In this document: piece by piece, positions 10,415 through 21,373 of the stretch
How positions within the stretch are numbered: the first letter of the stretch is position 1
Layout of the letters: every line of letters starts with the position of its first letter
Source: Chara braunii
Lineage: Eukaryota; Streptophyta; Charophyceae; Charales; Characeae
Reading direction: 5' to 3'
DNA: 39,161 nucleotides
NCBI GenBank assembly: GCA_003427395.1
Contig: BFEA01000060.1
Span: forward strand, 2,718,450-2,757,610
Notes under the pieces: model-generated
Told to the model about the DNA's origin: nothing
Databases searched by the model: none
Seen by the model: the letters and a program-made list of their open reading frames with translations, nothing else
Program-made: the position numbers and the translations under genes

Positions 10415-10640
10415 TTTTTTGTGTATTGGTGGGGAGCGCCACCTGCTGGAAACTGGGTCCAACGTCCCATGAACATCGTTAATAGAGCACCGGTCAGAGG
10501 CCCCCCCGCACACTCTTCGAGTTGTGTACAACGAACATAGCAAAACATACACACACCATAATCACTACCTCACCCTTCCCCAACCGCATCAACAAACGAA
10601 CTACGGGTTGCGCACCCGTGCCTTCACGGTAAGTCAATGA
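9900..10640 (+). repeat. Dispersed repeat family R3, copy 1, containing an assembly gap
   Basis: Begins with a T tract and GAGGTCAGCGTTTGCCCTTG, then (CT)n, unknown bases, (CA)n, and ACTACGGGTTGCGCACCCGT with TAAGTCAATGAAC. The copy at 17755-17940 has the same order with a much shorter centre. In both copies the microsatellites lie inside the repeat. Confidence 0.7.
10182..10349. other. Assembly gap (168 N)
   Basis: Unknown bases between a CT-rich and a (CA)n tract (CA at 10350-10412). ORFs spanning it are meaningless. Smaller gaps are at 23625-23626 (inside a C run) and 27624-27630 (before a (TG)n tract). Confidence 1.
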
Positions 10641-10649
10641 ACAAATTTA

Positions 10650-11430
10650 AAGAGAGGTCTACACCACCAGTACTTTTTTCAGCTATTGATGTCGAGCCTA
10701 AAAATGCCCTGCATGCCAAATTTTCTCGAGCCTGGAGGGGACGAAAACCAGAAAAGGAAATTTGTTGGCTGACACCTGTACTGCCCCTTATGGTGGACCT
10801 GGGGGCAATAGCTGAAATGAAAAGCAACAACTTTTTTCTTTGTTTTCACTCCTGTAGCACCCCGGACCGACATTATTTATTGTTGGGGGGAAAATAAAAA
10901 AAAATAAAAAGGACATACTATTGGTCGGCAACTGGAAAAATTTTGGTGTGGAAGACCAATTCCATACCCCATCAAGCCACAAGGAAGTGTTTTGATGTAT
11001 GCGAACGTCAGTTTCAGACCCCACGCTCGTTCTGGAAACCATGCTGGTCGTGCTTCTACATGGATGGCGGCTGAAAAAGTCTCTTCCAGAAACCAACATT
11101 CCTTTTTCAAAGTGTCCTCCAATAGGCTAGGGAGGGCAAAGTGCCAAAAAGTTTTCACTGTGCTGCCAAGATGTGGAGCAGTCCACGGACGACACAGACT
11201 TGACGCTGAACCAGGACGAAAAGTGGCGGTCGAAGTTCGTATCGCACGAGTCATCCAAGTTGGACATGGGATACATCATGTTCGCTGGTCCATACAACCC
11301 ATCCGTACGTTCTTTTTTGGGAGGCACAGTGATGGCGTCACAACTTCGATTCATAGTAAGGTGGTATTGGTCTTCTTATCTATTCTCAAGAGGAATGCAC
11401 AACGAAGAAAATGCCTAAGGAGAGTGAAGG
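10650..11430. other. Repeat-derived sequence with unassigned open frames
   Basis: 10650-10800 resembles the reverse complement of about 30660-30765, sharing TTTGTTGGCTG and CGAGCCTGGAGGGG; both encode a short ...RAWRG..P...ICWL segment, though neither is an intact gene. 10990-11418 has open frames on both strands (for example a plus-strand one from about 11173) with no recognised motif. Confidence 0.4.
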
Positions 11431-12871
11431 GACAAATGAAAATTTGAGGCATTATCCTTTTTTTTGGGGGGGGGGCACATGAGCGAAAGTTAAGATTTAA
11501 TGACTAAAATAAGTCTAATGAGGGAAAAAAAAAACAAGATTAAATCATAAGCAGCAAGCAGCAAAGGGTGAGGAAAAACTTAAAATAAGTAAGAAAACAT
11601 TCCTCAGATTCTACTAATGAAAAACAAAGTTACCCTAAATTGATAATTGGATCATTCACACATGTTCTGAATGTTTTTCATTGTGACAAATTCACAAAGG
11701 TGTAGTTATGGCGCAAATAATATTCGGGATATAACTAAGAGAAAACTAGTTTATGATTTTGATGTAAATCCGCGTAAGTCATCCTCTCTACAGCAACATG
11801 TTGCAACAAACTTTTGTTTGAGAATAGGAAGGAACCAAACAAGTTTATGAGAGAAAGAGAGTTAACTTAAACTTTGTTGGTGATGGTGAAAGGAAAAACT
11901 TTTTTAGATGATAATCTGACAATTAGGTTTTCAAAAAAACGTTGAATTTTGTTTGCAAAAGACTACTGTGTATGTTCAAGAATATCATAAATGGGGAACA
12001 CCTCGACAAAACTATGACAAGCGAGATTCTCAAACTACTATAAAATAAAATGAGAGAGGAATAAGATGTTGAATGTTACCTACAAGTTATTGGTTAATAC
12101 CCTAGCTAAATGCATTCATGTAGACGATATTACCTTGAATATTTGAAATTTCACTTACAACAACTAATGCTCAAAAGTTTGTATAAACGAATGATAATAA
12201 CATGATAGTATTGATTTTCAACTTGAATAACGTTTATCACCACATTAATTAGATATTGGTAAGCTTTACTATGAAAAATGATGTTAAAAAAATATTTATG
12301 AAGCTTAATATGACAATATATGTTTATGAAAAACATTCAATGGAGTTTAACCTGATCAGGTTTTTAAGGCAATGATGCCTATTGATCCACTCATTCTTTT
12401 GTACACGAAAAATAATGTTTTTTAATAATATCAAATATTTTATTAGCAAGCGAAAGAGAATTAAAAGTAAATGCACTAATCGACGAATTGTTTTTATAGC
12501 AGTTAATAAAAATTTGACGACACTCGAGGCAATAAATATTTATCTATAACTTTATAGTAATTATCAGAAACAACATTTAACTTGTCAAAATTAATTGATT
12601 TTTTGTCTGAAGATTATACACTCTTAGTAAAATAATGCATGAGGAGGATGAATATGGAGACGACACAAATATTTATAAGAGGTTATATAACTCTCATGAA
12701 CTATTCAAAAAAAATAATAAACACTAATAATTTTTAAAAAGGTAGAAATATGAATAAAAAGTTAAAAAATTATTTACCATCGTTTATAGATTGGGCGAAT
12801 CTTAGTTGTAATGACATTGTTTTTTCATTGCTGTGCTACATTACAATAACGAGGAGATTTCAAATGATACA

Positions 12872-13459
12872 TTAAACCATCACTCCCTCCGACGTCAAGA
12901 AATTGGGGGAATCGGTAACACAGTTTCATCAGGGCTAACCGTAGTACAATGTGGATAACCGAAAGAGAGAAAAAAACCGAAAATGCGTCGAATTGCATCC
13001 ACAATTTATTTCGTTGTGATTTTTAAAAAACTTCAAAATATTATTTTATAAGAAGATCATGAAGAAATGTACGGACCTTCCCATTTTTCAGGTTTTTTAC
13101 GCATTGTTTGGAGCGAGAAAAATCGTTGAAGTTGGAGTATTTTTCATGTTGGTCCATAAATGGCGCAGTGGCAAAACAAGAACATGCACCGATTTAGGAT
13201 GACGATTGTTTTGACATCACAATGATTATTTTTAATTTTTATGATTTTTTCATGAAAAGATCATGACGAAATTTATAAACCTTTAAATTTATGATTTTTT
13301 TTTTGAATCCTTTTAAGCACGAAAAATCGTAAAATTTGCCAATGTCAAATTATAAGACTAGGTCCGCCGTTTCGGCCTCATGTCATCACCATCCCTTAAA
13401 ACCCGCCCGAACTTACTGAGGGGGGTATTTCCTGTTGTCGGAGGGAGTGGTGGTTTAAA
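12872..13459. mobile_element. Non-autonomous TIR element, 588 bp
   Basis: TIRs TTAAACCATCACTCCCTCCG and CGGAGGGAGTGGTGGTTTAA bound AT-rich, non-coding sequence. The interior has two direct copies of AAGATCATGA(A/C)GAAAT (about 13052 and 13258) each followed by similar text, i.e. an internal duplication of about 206 bp. The outermost bases resemble the ends of the elements at 15877 and 30757. No convincing target duplication was found. Confidence 0.75.
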
Positions 13460-14502
13460 CTAATTAAGGGTATGATTAAGAAATTCATATGAACTTGAAA
13501 GTCATTGTCATAAAAAAAAATTGAATTGAATTCATATACAAATTTTTAAGCTACATGTAATATGTTTTACTATAAAAAGGAAAACTTGCAATAAGTTTTT
13601 TCTTTGATTGGTCTATGAGCATAAATATGATTAACATTTATAATAAAGTGAGTCTATAAAGCAACAAAGGCAGGAAAGTGGATTGAATAGATTGACACTG
13701 TACAAAAAAATATAGCAGTTGATTCGGGGTTGATTAGAACAACAGATGTATGAGTGACATATTTTTTGTAAATATTTATTTATATATAAGCACATCAAAT
13801 CTTAATGATAAAATGATATACTTGGAGTATGAAAATAACTGAATCCTTCATAGACCTTCACACTAATAACTAAATATGAAGTTAGACTTCAATAACAAAC
13901 TTATTAGGATTAACCTTTATAGTTCACAATCAAGAAGGAATATTTGGATTAAATAGATTTAGAGAAGAGTCTTTGTGGCGAAAGTTTTATATTATCTGAT
14001 AATAAATCAATGAATATTTTGTAAAAAAAAAAAAAAAAAAAAAAAGTCATCTACCTTTACAGGAGGAATGAGTCACGCAAATAATTCAAGTCACCTAACA
14101 TAAGTCGGTTCAATTGTTTGGGTCTGAAGGAATTAATCTGATAGAAACTTGACCGAAGGAGAAAGTTCAAAACAAAAGAAGTACTACAAACTTCAAAGGG
14201 GAGAGGGGGGAAAGGTGAACGTAAATATTGGCTGAAAGTTTATGAAAAAAAGTTAACCAAAGTTTAAACTTTTATGAATAATTTCACAATATAGGTTGAA
14301 AAGCTTGACAAAAATCAGAATAAGAAGTTACTTTAGTAAGGCAAGATTTCTGGTTATGCAATATTTAGTGGCGAATGAAACACTATTGTAGATAACAGTA
14401 AAATATCCGACTAATTAAGGTTGATAAATTAGAGCAGAGGTGTAAAAATTGAATTTACATCTAACCTATAAGCTAACTTGAATAGGCAAAAATACAAATG
14501 TA

Positions 14503-14985
14503 TTGACAACATATAAGAAAAGAAGTGGCTATTATCAACCCTCATTTAGAAAGAGAGGTAGGGAGGTTGTTGACACAATTATCATAGCTAGCATCTTAGA
14601 AGCAACCATACTTGTTTTGATTGCAATCGCACCTAGATGTTCTGACGCTGAAGTGGTTGAGAGAGGGGAGAATGAACGTTCAATTGAAGCGTGAAAAGCA
14701 AAACAAATCAATGAGTCATCTTTGGTGGGACAACCCCATTTAAAAATCCAAGAAGTGATGATGTTGATGGTTTTATCATTGATAAAGTACTACAAGAAAA
14801 ATAAATTTCATAGGTCAAAGGTGAATCCTTCACAACTTTCTCTCACTTGGGATGGTTTGAGACAAGAAGAAGGGATGTATGATGCAAACAAAGAGGACAA
14901 TCATGGTGCAAATAATTTGAATAAACAAAAATGCAAATCAGTTTTATGGCCAAGGTCAATGAGAATAAGTATAAATTATATTTAA
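14503..14985 (+). pseudogene. Unidentified open frame with one in-frame stop
   Basis: A single frame is open for 160 codons apart from one TGA at 14692-14694; both halves use the same frame. The first half has a hydrophobic IIIASILEATILVLIAIA segment, the second ...SQLSLTWDGLRQEEGMYDANKEDN. No family recognised. In AT-rich sequence a 160-codon frame with one stop is only mildly unusual, so this may be chance. Confidence 0.25.
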
Positions 14986-15283
14986 AAGTTTTTTGTCATT
15001 ATTTATTATAAATAACTCGAAAGTTTTTTTTTTATTTTTTCCTCACCATATGTGTACACTATCAATCATTGAAAAATACTTAGGCGTAGATTATGGTCTC
15101 CCATAGAATTCTTACACGACGTGTTTTATCTATTTTTTAAATAAAAATCAATAGTCAAATATACGGGGTTATTACCTTCTCTCACAAGTCCTTCCAATCT
15201 TTTAAAATGTGTTTGGTATTTCATAAGAGCTAAAAAAAGGAATCAGATGTAGGCCTTAACTGATTATAAGAGATAGCAGAATA

Positions 15284-15665
15284 ACAATTAACAAACGAAA
15301 GTCATAACTGAAAGGCATGTGGACTTGGGAGGTTGGTTGAGCAGTAGGGAGAGGGCACACGCTCAATTGTTGAGTATTTGAATTTTTTGTACGGTAGAGT
15401 AGGTAATAATTTTGTTTGTCTTCTGTTAACCAGAACACTAGGTTTATTTTTATAGCAGTATGTAGTTTTAAGAAATGTCAGAAAAACAATTAGTTGACGA
15501 AAGTCATAAGCTAAAGGCACGTGGACTTGAGAGGTTGGTTGAGCATTGTAGGGAGCGGGGAGACGTCCAATTGTTGAGTATTTTAATTTTTTGTATGGTA
15601 GAGTAGGTAATAATTTTGCTTGTCTTTTTATAACCAAAACACTTGGTTGATTTTTGTCATAGTAG
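15284..15665. repeat. Two tandem ~200-bp units
   Basis: AACAATTA...GACGAAAGTCATA, GGTTGGTTGAGCA, CAATTGTTGAGTATTT and GGTAGAGTAGGTAATAATTT recur in order at 15284-15484 and 15485-15665. The units differ by scattered substitutions, so the duplication is not recent. Confidence 0.85.
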
Positions 15666-15876
15666 GTAAATTAGGAAGGGTGGATATGAGAGTGTCATGT
15701 GTCGATGAAACCACGAAGTTTCACTTGGTTAGGTAGGTTGTTAATTAATGTGTTGTGAGGTCACTTTGATAGTACTAGATGTTACAAAATTCGAAATGCA
15801 CGCTTTATAACATTTGTTTTTTCCTCCGAATTGCATGTGCAATTTTCGTTGTATATGTTTTTTAACTTTATAAGCG

Positions 15877-16082
15877 TTAAACCACTAGTACCTTACCCGC
15901 GTGGGAAAATAGAAAAAACTGGCAGTTTTTTCAAACTCCTGAATATTCGGAGGTCGGACCCGACGACGACTGCCATTGATAAATCTGATCAGCAACCGTT
16001 ATTTCGTTTCGGCCTCTGGAAAGGTCGAACGCCTACCCGAGGCCCGCTATTTTCCCACGCGGCAAAGGTACTAGTGGTTTAA
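15877..16082. mobile_element. TIR element family T2, copy A (206 bp)
   Basis: Ends TTAAACCACTAGTACCTTAC and AAAGGTACTAGTGGTTTAA; sub-terminal CGCGTGGGAAAATAG is also inverted (CTATTTTCCCACGCG), giving TIRs of about 40 bp. The interior is homologous, in opposite orientation, to the interior of copy B at 30757-30913. No ORF of note. Confidence 0.85.
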
Positions 16083-16208
16083 AACACTCGAGCTGCATTG
16101 TTTAAGTTTATGTACATTACAAAAATGCATAACAAGCGCACAACAATTGCAATATGTTTTTTATATTTTACTTATTATTTATGATTTATTATTTATATTT
16201 TTTTCTAT

Positions 16209-16462
16209 GCTACCAGTCGGGCCGCCCGGGTCCTCGGTGGCCAGCACGTGCAAGGACCAAGGACGGTCCCAGGAAAAAAAATTTTTTTTTGAAAAAAAAA
16301 CTATCTTATGCAGAAAATTTAACTGAACAACTTTTATTTAAGGGTCACATCGAAATTATTTACCAAATTTTAAATAAAAAATAAAATTAAAAAATATTTT
16401 ATTGTTTATAATTTAATTTTTTTGGCCGGCCGGGCAAGTGACCCTGGACCACTCTAGTAGCC
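16209..16462. mobile_element. 254-bp element family T3, copy 1
   Basis: The right end GACCACTCTAGTAGCC is roughly inverted at the left (GCTACCAGTCGGGCC). The middle reads TTATGCAGAAAATTTAACTG, CAACTTTTATTTAAGGGTCA and GGCCGGCCGGGC. The copy at 26417-26670 has the same 254-bp length. Left part GC-rich, middle very AT-rich. Class unknown. Confidence 0.7.
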
Positions 16463-16981
16463 TAGTTTTTTTTCATTAAGTTACTTGCAGGTTTGTCATA
16501 TCAAGAGTCTCAAACCAAAATAGGTTTGTATATTAGCATAGGTAGGGTATGTAAGAAAGGGGATAAGCTAACTGTAGAGGCGATCGTGGTTCTTTGACCT
16601 TTTGTAGCTTGAAGTTTTGGGGCAAGTTATATGAAAGGTCGAAAGGGAAGCTGAGTAAACCTCGAGATTGGGGGATAATAGTTTGTTCAATAATTTAGAA
16701 GAGTATGTGCACGAATAAGAATATGAAAAACTTGCATTCAATTTGAAATATTCAAACTCCCCTCTAATGAGAAAGGATTTAATAATATTCAACATGTATG
16801 GTGTGGGGAAGAGTGTTCGTCTTGGACAATATTGTTACTTAACAGGGCGAGGGAAGTCGATGAGAAGTGCAACTGCTGACAAAATGTTTGGTCTTCGCAT
16901 TAGGCACTCGCCATCACCAACAGTCCCACCCTACTTCTTATGCCCCGCTGAATAGGGTAGGGGGCAATATGCATCCCCTTG

Positions 16982-18320
16982 AATGTGAGAGGTAGTTGGG
17001 CTTGCAGGGGTCTCCTATATGGGCTTAGTAGTAGTAGTAGGTAAGTAGTGAAATAATTTGACATAAGAATATGACGTAGTTTATGAAAGAAAAAAACAAC
17101 GCTCAAGAGAACAATGCATAGGTCCAACAATTAATGAGTTGACATATAGTCACAAGAAACAAGCTTGCCACTACCATATGGCACCACCAAACTTATGTTA
17201 TGCCGATGTATCCCACAAAAGAGAGAAAAATTCGGCCTGGGCTATGTCACATGCTATATCTTAAAACGAGCAGGGCAAGGAAAAAGACCCTATGCACCAA
17301 TAGCCAACCTATCCATGACTCATGTTGGACCTTCTCAACTGAAGGGTTTTCGCACCACTGTTGTGGTGCAAGCCTACTTCTTGGGTTGCTGAGAGATCCG
17401 GTGCTATGTTCACAATTCCGAGTCGGAGGGTTGCATTTATACACTTGAGTCATTTTTTCTTTGGTTTGTTATACAGACCATTCGCATGGGCCCAATGATC
17501 ATTGTAAGGGTGTTAAAATTGCAGGCATGGGCTTTTAGGGGGATGGGCAATCCTTGCAGGCGTATGTCCAGTATTAACCACGGTCCTTAAAAAAAAAAAA
17601 AAATGGTACGCGCCCCCCTGAGGCCTGAAACTTAAAAGTTAGTGCATATTTCGCGAATAGAACGACGCTATAAATTAACACACATGCGTTATATTTTCTA
17701 TTCGAATCTCGAAAAAAAAAAAAAATGTTGTATTCGAATAGAACATTCCTTTTTTTCTCGAGGTTAGCACTTGCCCTTGTGTTCGGAGTCACAGACACGT
17801 TGCGTGCTGCATGACGCTCTCTCTCTCTGTCCTTCACACACACACACAGTCTTGGAGTTGGGTATAGTGAACATGACAAACCACATTAACATACAAACTA
17901 CGGGCTACACACCCTTGCCCTCATGGTAAGTCAATCACATACTACATCTTCAAACAAGCAGGGATTAAAAAAAAGACCCTACACACCAATGACCTACCCA
18001 TCAGTGACTCATGCTGGATATTCTCAAGTAAAGGGCTCTTACACCACGACTGTGGTGCAAACCTACCTACTGGCCTTCGAAGAGATCCAAGTTGGTGTTC
18101 CCAAATAATAGCTAGAGGAAAAATATGTATAGAACCAAAAGTAGCTCAATTGATACACCCACAAACTGCTGAAATAGTCCAAATACAATCAGATACCAAT
18201 AATAATATAATTCTGAATTACCTGGGGCCAATCAGCTTCAAAGGTGATGTGAGAGGTAGTTGTGCTTGCCGGGTTCCCCTGTATAGGCTTAGGAGTAGTG
18301 GTAGGTAGATAGGGAAAGTG
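16982..18320. repeat. Diverged tandem duplication
   Basis: Two pairs of segments recur in the same orientation: GTGAGAGGTAGTTG...GGCTTAG.AGTAG at 16982-17052 and 18246-18318, and AGCAGGG...AAAGACCCTA.CACCAAT...GACTCATG.TGGA at about 17250-17400 and 17945-18110. Short matching peptides (MTHVGPSQLKGF..TVVVQAYFL) occur in both, but no gene was recognised. Confidence 0.6.
17755..17940 (+). repeat. Dispersed repeat family R3, copy 2
   Basis: Landmarks CGAGGTTAGCACTTGCCCTT, TGCGTGCTGCATGACGCTCT, (CA)n, ACTACGGGCTACACACCC and ATGGTAAGTCAATCA match 9900-10640 in order. Confidence 0.7.
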
Positions 18321-18655
18321 AAATCGAGAGAAAAATATTCGCAGCCAGGAGGCTGCGATGTCGGGGCAAATACCCTTGCCAGGGTTTTTTGAACGTCGGA
18401 CGTTGCCCGACTCTTTCGTTGGATTGAGGGACCTGATGAGATTGACATTGCCAAAAGTTTATTCAGACCTGACCTATAATTGAGAGCCTAAAAGTTTTCG
18501 AACTGTAGTCCATTCGCGTGCAGCGTCCGAGAGTGATGGCAGTAAGCGGCTGTGCTCCATTTTTATCAAAGTCGTTGAAGCGTACGGACATGGGAACGGT
18601 AAAACTAGACCTATTCTGCCTAGCGGCCGCGCGATTCAGGGCCTAGGTAGGCTAA
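18300..18655 (-). repeat. Dispersed repeat family R2, copy 2 (reverse)
   Basis: Reverse complement of the 9160-9480 repeat, including GAACGTCGGACGTTGCCCGA, GACCTGACCTATAA and GATTCAGGGCCTAGGTAGGC. It lies directly before R1 copy 2, so different repeat families are packed end to end. Confidence 0.75.
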
Positions 18656-18839
18656 AAAGAGGGATGCGCTTGGTATAGAGTTGAGGCGCAGGGGGAGTAG
18701 GTAGAAGGGTGCTTGCAAAGGAGATTGATTATGCCTGTTGGATAAAATAGAAGAGGATTGTCTTTTTTTTACTTCTCACTCGCCTGCATGATAGAAAAGA
18801 TTTATTATTTTGAAAAACTTGGCTCTGTATGCATCATAA

Positions 18840-20300
18840 AATGATTTCAATTGAAATAAACTTGGAGCAGATAAGGTCAAACGGATTTAACTTTGTCCCC
18901 AGGATTGACTTTTCTATCCCGAACGACCTTATCTACCTATATCTGTCCAAATGATTCTCGTTGTTTATCTTCTTTAGTTTTTTTAATCTAAGTTACCAAA
19001 AACTTATGAGTAATGAGAATAAAAGAAACCTGCTCGTGGCGAACACAGCCTTTCTCTCTAGGAAGCATCCAAGGCGGGGGTTCATATGCTTTCGGAGCCG
19101 CCCCTGTTAACGACTTGCAGTGGACCCGATTCGTCGGGGGTGGTACTCTGTCGACTCGGTGGTGATGGCCCAACCTCTGAGATCCGAGTCTTCAGGCTCG
19201 GGCGAGGGGAAGGAGTATCAACAAGACCACTTCCTAGAGGGATAGGTGTGTGTCGGAGACAGAAGAAGCTCCAACCCACAAGAAGAAGTAGGTAATGAAG
19301 GTGATGGTTCTCTTTGCGTAGTGATATCGACTGCAGTTTTGTTTTCAGTAACTTGATGATGAAGAATAAATACTTCATCATTCGTGAAACAGAAAGAGTA
19401 AGTATTGCCCAGGAGGACAAAGCGACCAACAAAATTTTTATTCGCTACGTGATACTTTCCTCCGAGCAAGTTGCATATGGTACAAAGGCGTGATCGAACC
19501 GAGAGTTCAAACTTCGGCCAGGAACCAGATCACTTGTTGATTTGTATGGTAGCAGTGAAATTTATTTGCAGGAGTCATTCCTGGCAGGACCCAACCGTAA
19601 GATAAATGTTAGGTTGTCCTTCCAAATCTTTCGTCAATATCGAGTCTCCGCCCTGGAAGCGGAGGTATAATAACCTCTTCAATCATATAGGCCGGGAAGA
19701 ATAACTTTGGCAGATCATCTCATCGAGTCAAAATCCTATCTTGTGCGATTTGATAAGAGTGATTTTATTTATTTTGTGATCAAGAATTATAAAGGGACTA
19801 GGATTATTTTATGGGTTTCACGTTTGGTAGAGACCGTCCTAGTCGACCGGCGTTCGTTTCGTACCTAGGAGATCAACGCCCTAGGGGACGGACAACGTTC
19901 GAGTCCACTTGGCGTTAACCAAGCGTACCTATACTCCAGCGAGCGAACAAACGTCCTCGGCTGACCTACCTCTGCAATTGCAGGCAAAAACTTTCGCACG
20001 TGGGTCAGTAGCTCGGTAGGGATACGCCCCTGAGGGTGGTGACAACCCCTTAGGGAAGGTAAGGTGGGCCCCACGAGAACCTATCCTGTCGTAGGGGACC
20101 GTGGGATGTACATCTGGCGCACCCGGCTAGAGCGGCGAAGGGACGACGCAACGGCTGTATCGGTGGCTCGCAGGATTATTTTGCGTCGTTTCTAAGTTGT
20201 CTCTCATTTTGTTTTTGTTAAACTCCTGCGTGACATGGCCGGGAGGGCCCTCGCTCGCTCGAGGGCCGATGCGCTCGACAACGCTATACCCGGTTGTATT
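18840..20300 (-). repeat. Dispersed repeat family R1, copy 2 (reverse)
   Basis: Matches 3850-5110 over most of its length in reverse orientation; for example GAGATCAACGCCCTAGG at about 19869 and CTACCTCTGCAATTGCAGG at about 19965. The part between about 19240 and 19740 is less similar to copy 1. It ends about 500 bp upstream of the glutaredoxin promoter region. Confidence 0.75.
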
Positions 20301-20304
20301 TTTG

Positions 20305-20690
20305 GCGCGCAGCGGGTTTTTCGATAGGGAAACGTCGACGACCTTTTTGGTGGTTAGAGCGGTGTAGAGGGGGCGGGAATGTGGAGCAGAAGGGTGCGGT
20401 CGTTGTCGTAAGATCGACCGGTCGTTTAGTTGGTCGTAGTAGAGGCAAAAGCTGAACGGCCAGTGGTAGCCTGCAAAGGTCGAGCAGCAGTCGTTTCGGA
20501 CGGCCCCCAGGGGTTTCTTCTTCAGGCAAAGTTTGAGTTCGAGAAATCGAGGAAGTGTGGAGGGAAATGGGAAAGTGAGGGGCGTTTGGGAGGGGCGGAG
20601 GGTCAGCCGATGGGGTCTCCAAAATGCGCTCCAAGACCCCACGCCCTCCGGGCTGCGCCTCCACACGGTGCAGGGTACACAGTATATATA
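20305..20690. other. Gene-poor spacer upstream of the glutaredoxin gene
   Basis: GC-rich sequence with overlapping open frames on both strands (about 95-180 codons) and no recognisable domain. Read as composition-driven and not called as a gene. Confidence 0.5.
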
Positions 20691-20695
20691 TATAC

Positions 20696-20755
20696 AGAGC
20701 TGCCCGGTAAACCGTAGGCAGAGAGGGAGAAGAGGACAACGAACGAGGGGCTGTG
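20696..20755 (+). repeat. Conserved hairpin repeat H1, copy 1
   Basis: GCTGCCCGGTAAACCGTAGG continuing CAGAGAGGGAGAAGAGG and ACAACGAACGAGGGGCTGTG. The core CTGCC-CGGT-AA-ACCG-(TA)-GGCAG can form a tight stem. Flanked by ATATATATATAC and ATATATCTATATAT. Close copies lie at 26343 and 34122. Confidence 0.8.
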
Positions 20756-21015
20756 TGGCATATATCTATATATGTAGAGAGAGAACATAGAAGTTAGGGG
20801 GGGAAAAAAACCTGCCCGTATATGCGCTAATACAGTCCCACGAAAAAAAAAAAAAAAAAAAAACCCAGTCCCACCATATCAGCCTTGCGTATCCGCGCCC
20901 TTGCACTGGGGACATCTTGCTGACGTTGCAGACGCGACAGCCAGTGGCGGGGCCACGAATTGGGCGCGGGGGGCGCGAGCGCGGGTGCGAAAACTACAGT
21001 AAGCGAACACTTTGA

Positions 21016-21123
21016 GCCTAGTTCCAGTACTCGTCATCCGCCAATATTTTGGAATGCACATGGGGAGAGAACCTATCCAGATGCATTCGAAATTTTGCCG
21101 GATGGCGAGTAGTGCAACTAGGC
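21016..21123. mobile_element. 108-bp foldback MITE in the glutaredoxin promoter
   Basis: Arms GCCTAGTTCCAGTACTCGTC...GGAATGCA and TGCATTCG...GGCGAGTAGTGCAACTAGGC are inverted over about 45 bp with scattered mismatches and a short loop. No relationship to the CCGTCTTC family. It ends about 250 bp before the first ATG of the glutaredoxin ORF and may lie in its promoter or leader. Confidence 0.75.
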
Positions 21124-21135
21124 CCTTTGGCGGGT

Positions 21136-21178
21136 CCCTCGGTGTACCCTCGGCGCACCCTCGGCGCACCCTCGGCCA
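21136..21178. repeat. 11-bp tandem repeat in the glutaredoxin 5' region
   Basis: CCCTCGGCGCA-type units: four CCCTCGG cores spaced 11 bp apart, about 200 bp upstream of the ATG. Confidence 0.85.
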
Positions 21179-21373
21179 TCTCGCTGTTCGTTTCTCCTGT
21201 GCGCGCCAGCCTCGCCGATTACGTCCCCGCCATTCTCCTCTCCTCGGCTTCTGCGTCGACGCACTCCCGCCACTTGCTTCGGGCGGGACCGGGACGCGGC
21301 GATCTTGCGCCCTGCCACGCGGCTGCAAGGCGACTCGCCGTTGAGCGGGAGCGGCTTTTATCGAGGGAACCCA

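Larger units (their letters stand above)
11440..15880. other. AT-rich block without recognisable genes
   Basis: Base composition drops sharply compared with the sequence on both sides. It holds a 588-bp TIR element (12872-13459), an A20-plus run near 14023-14045, a tandem duplication (15284-15665) and an interrupted open frame (14503-14985). No plastid or mitochondrial gene was recognised, so organellar origin is unsupported. Confidence 0.6.

Noticed and set aside
20127-20790. Overlapping ORFs of 95-180 codons on both strands upstream of the glutaredoxin gene
   Set aside because: No recognisable domain; part lies within repeat R1 and part includes ATATAT and hairpin H1 sequence. GC-rich composition explains the openness.
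21305-21373. Longer 308-residue version of the glutaredoxin frame
   Set aside because: Its first codon is TTG; the first in-frame ATG is at 21374, so the longer form is not supported.
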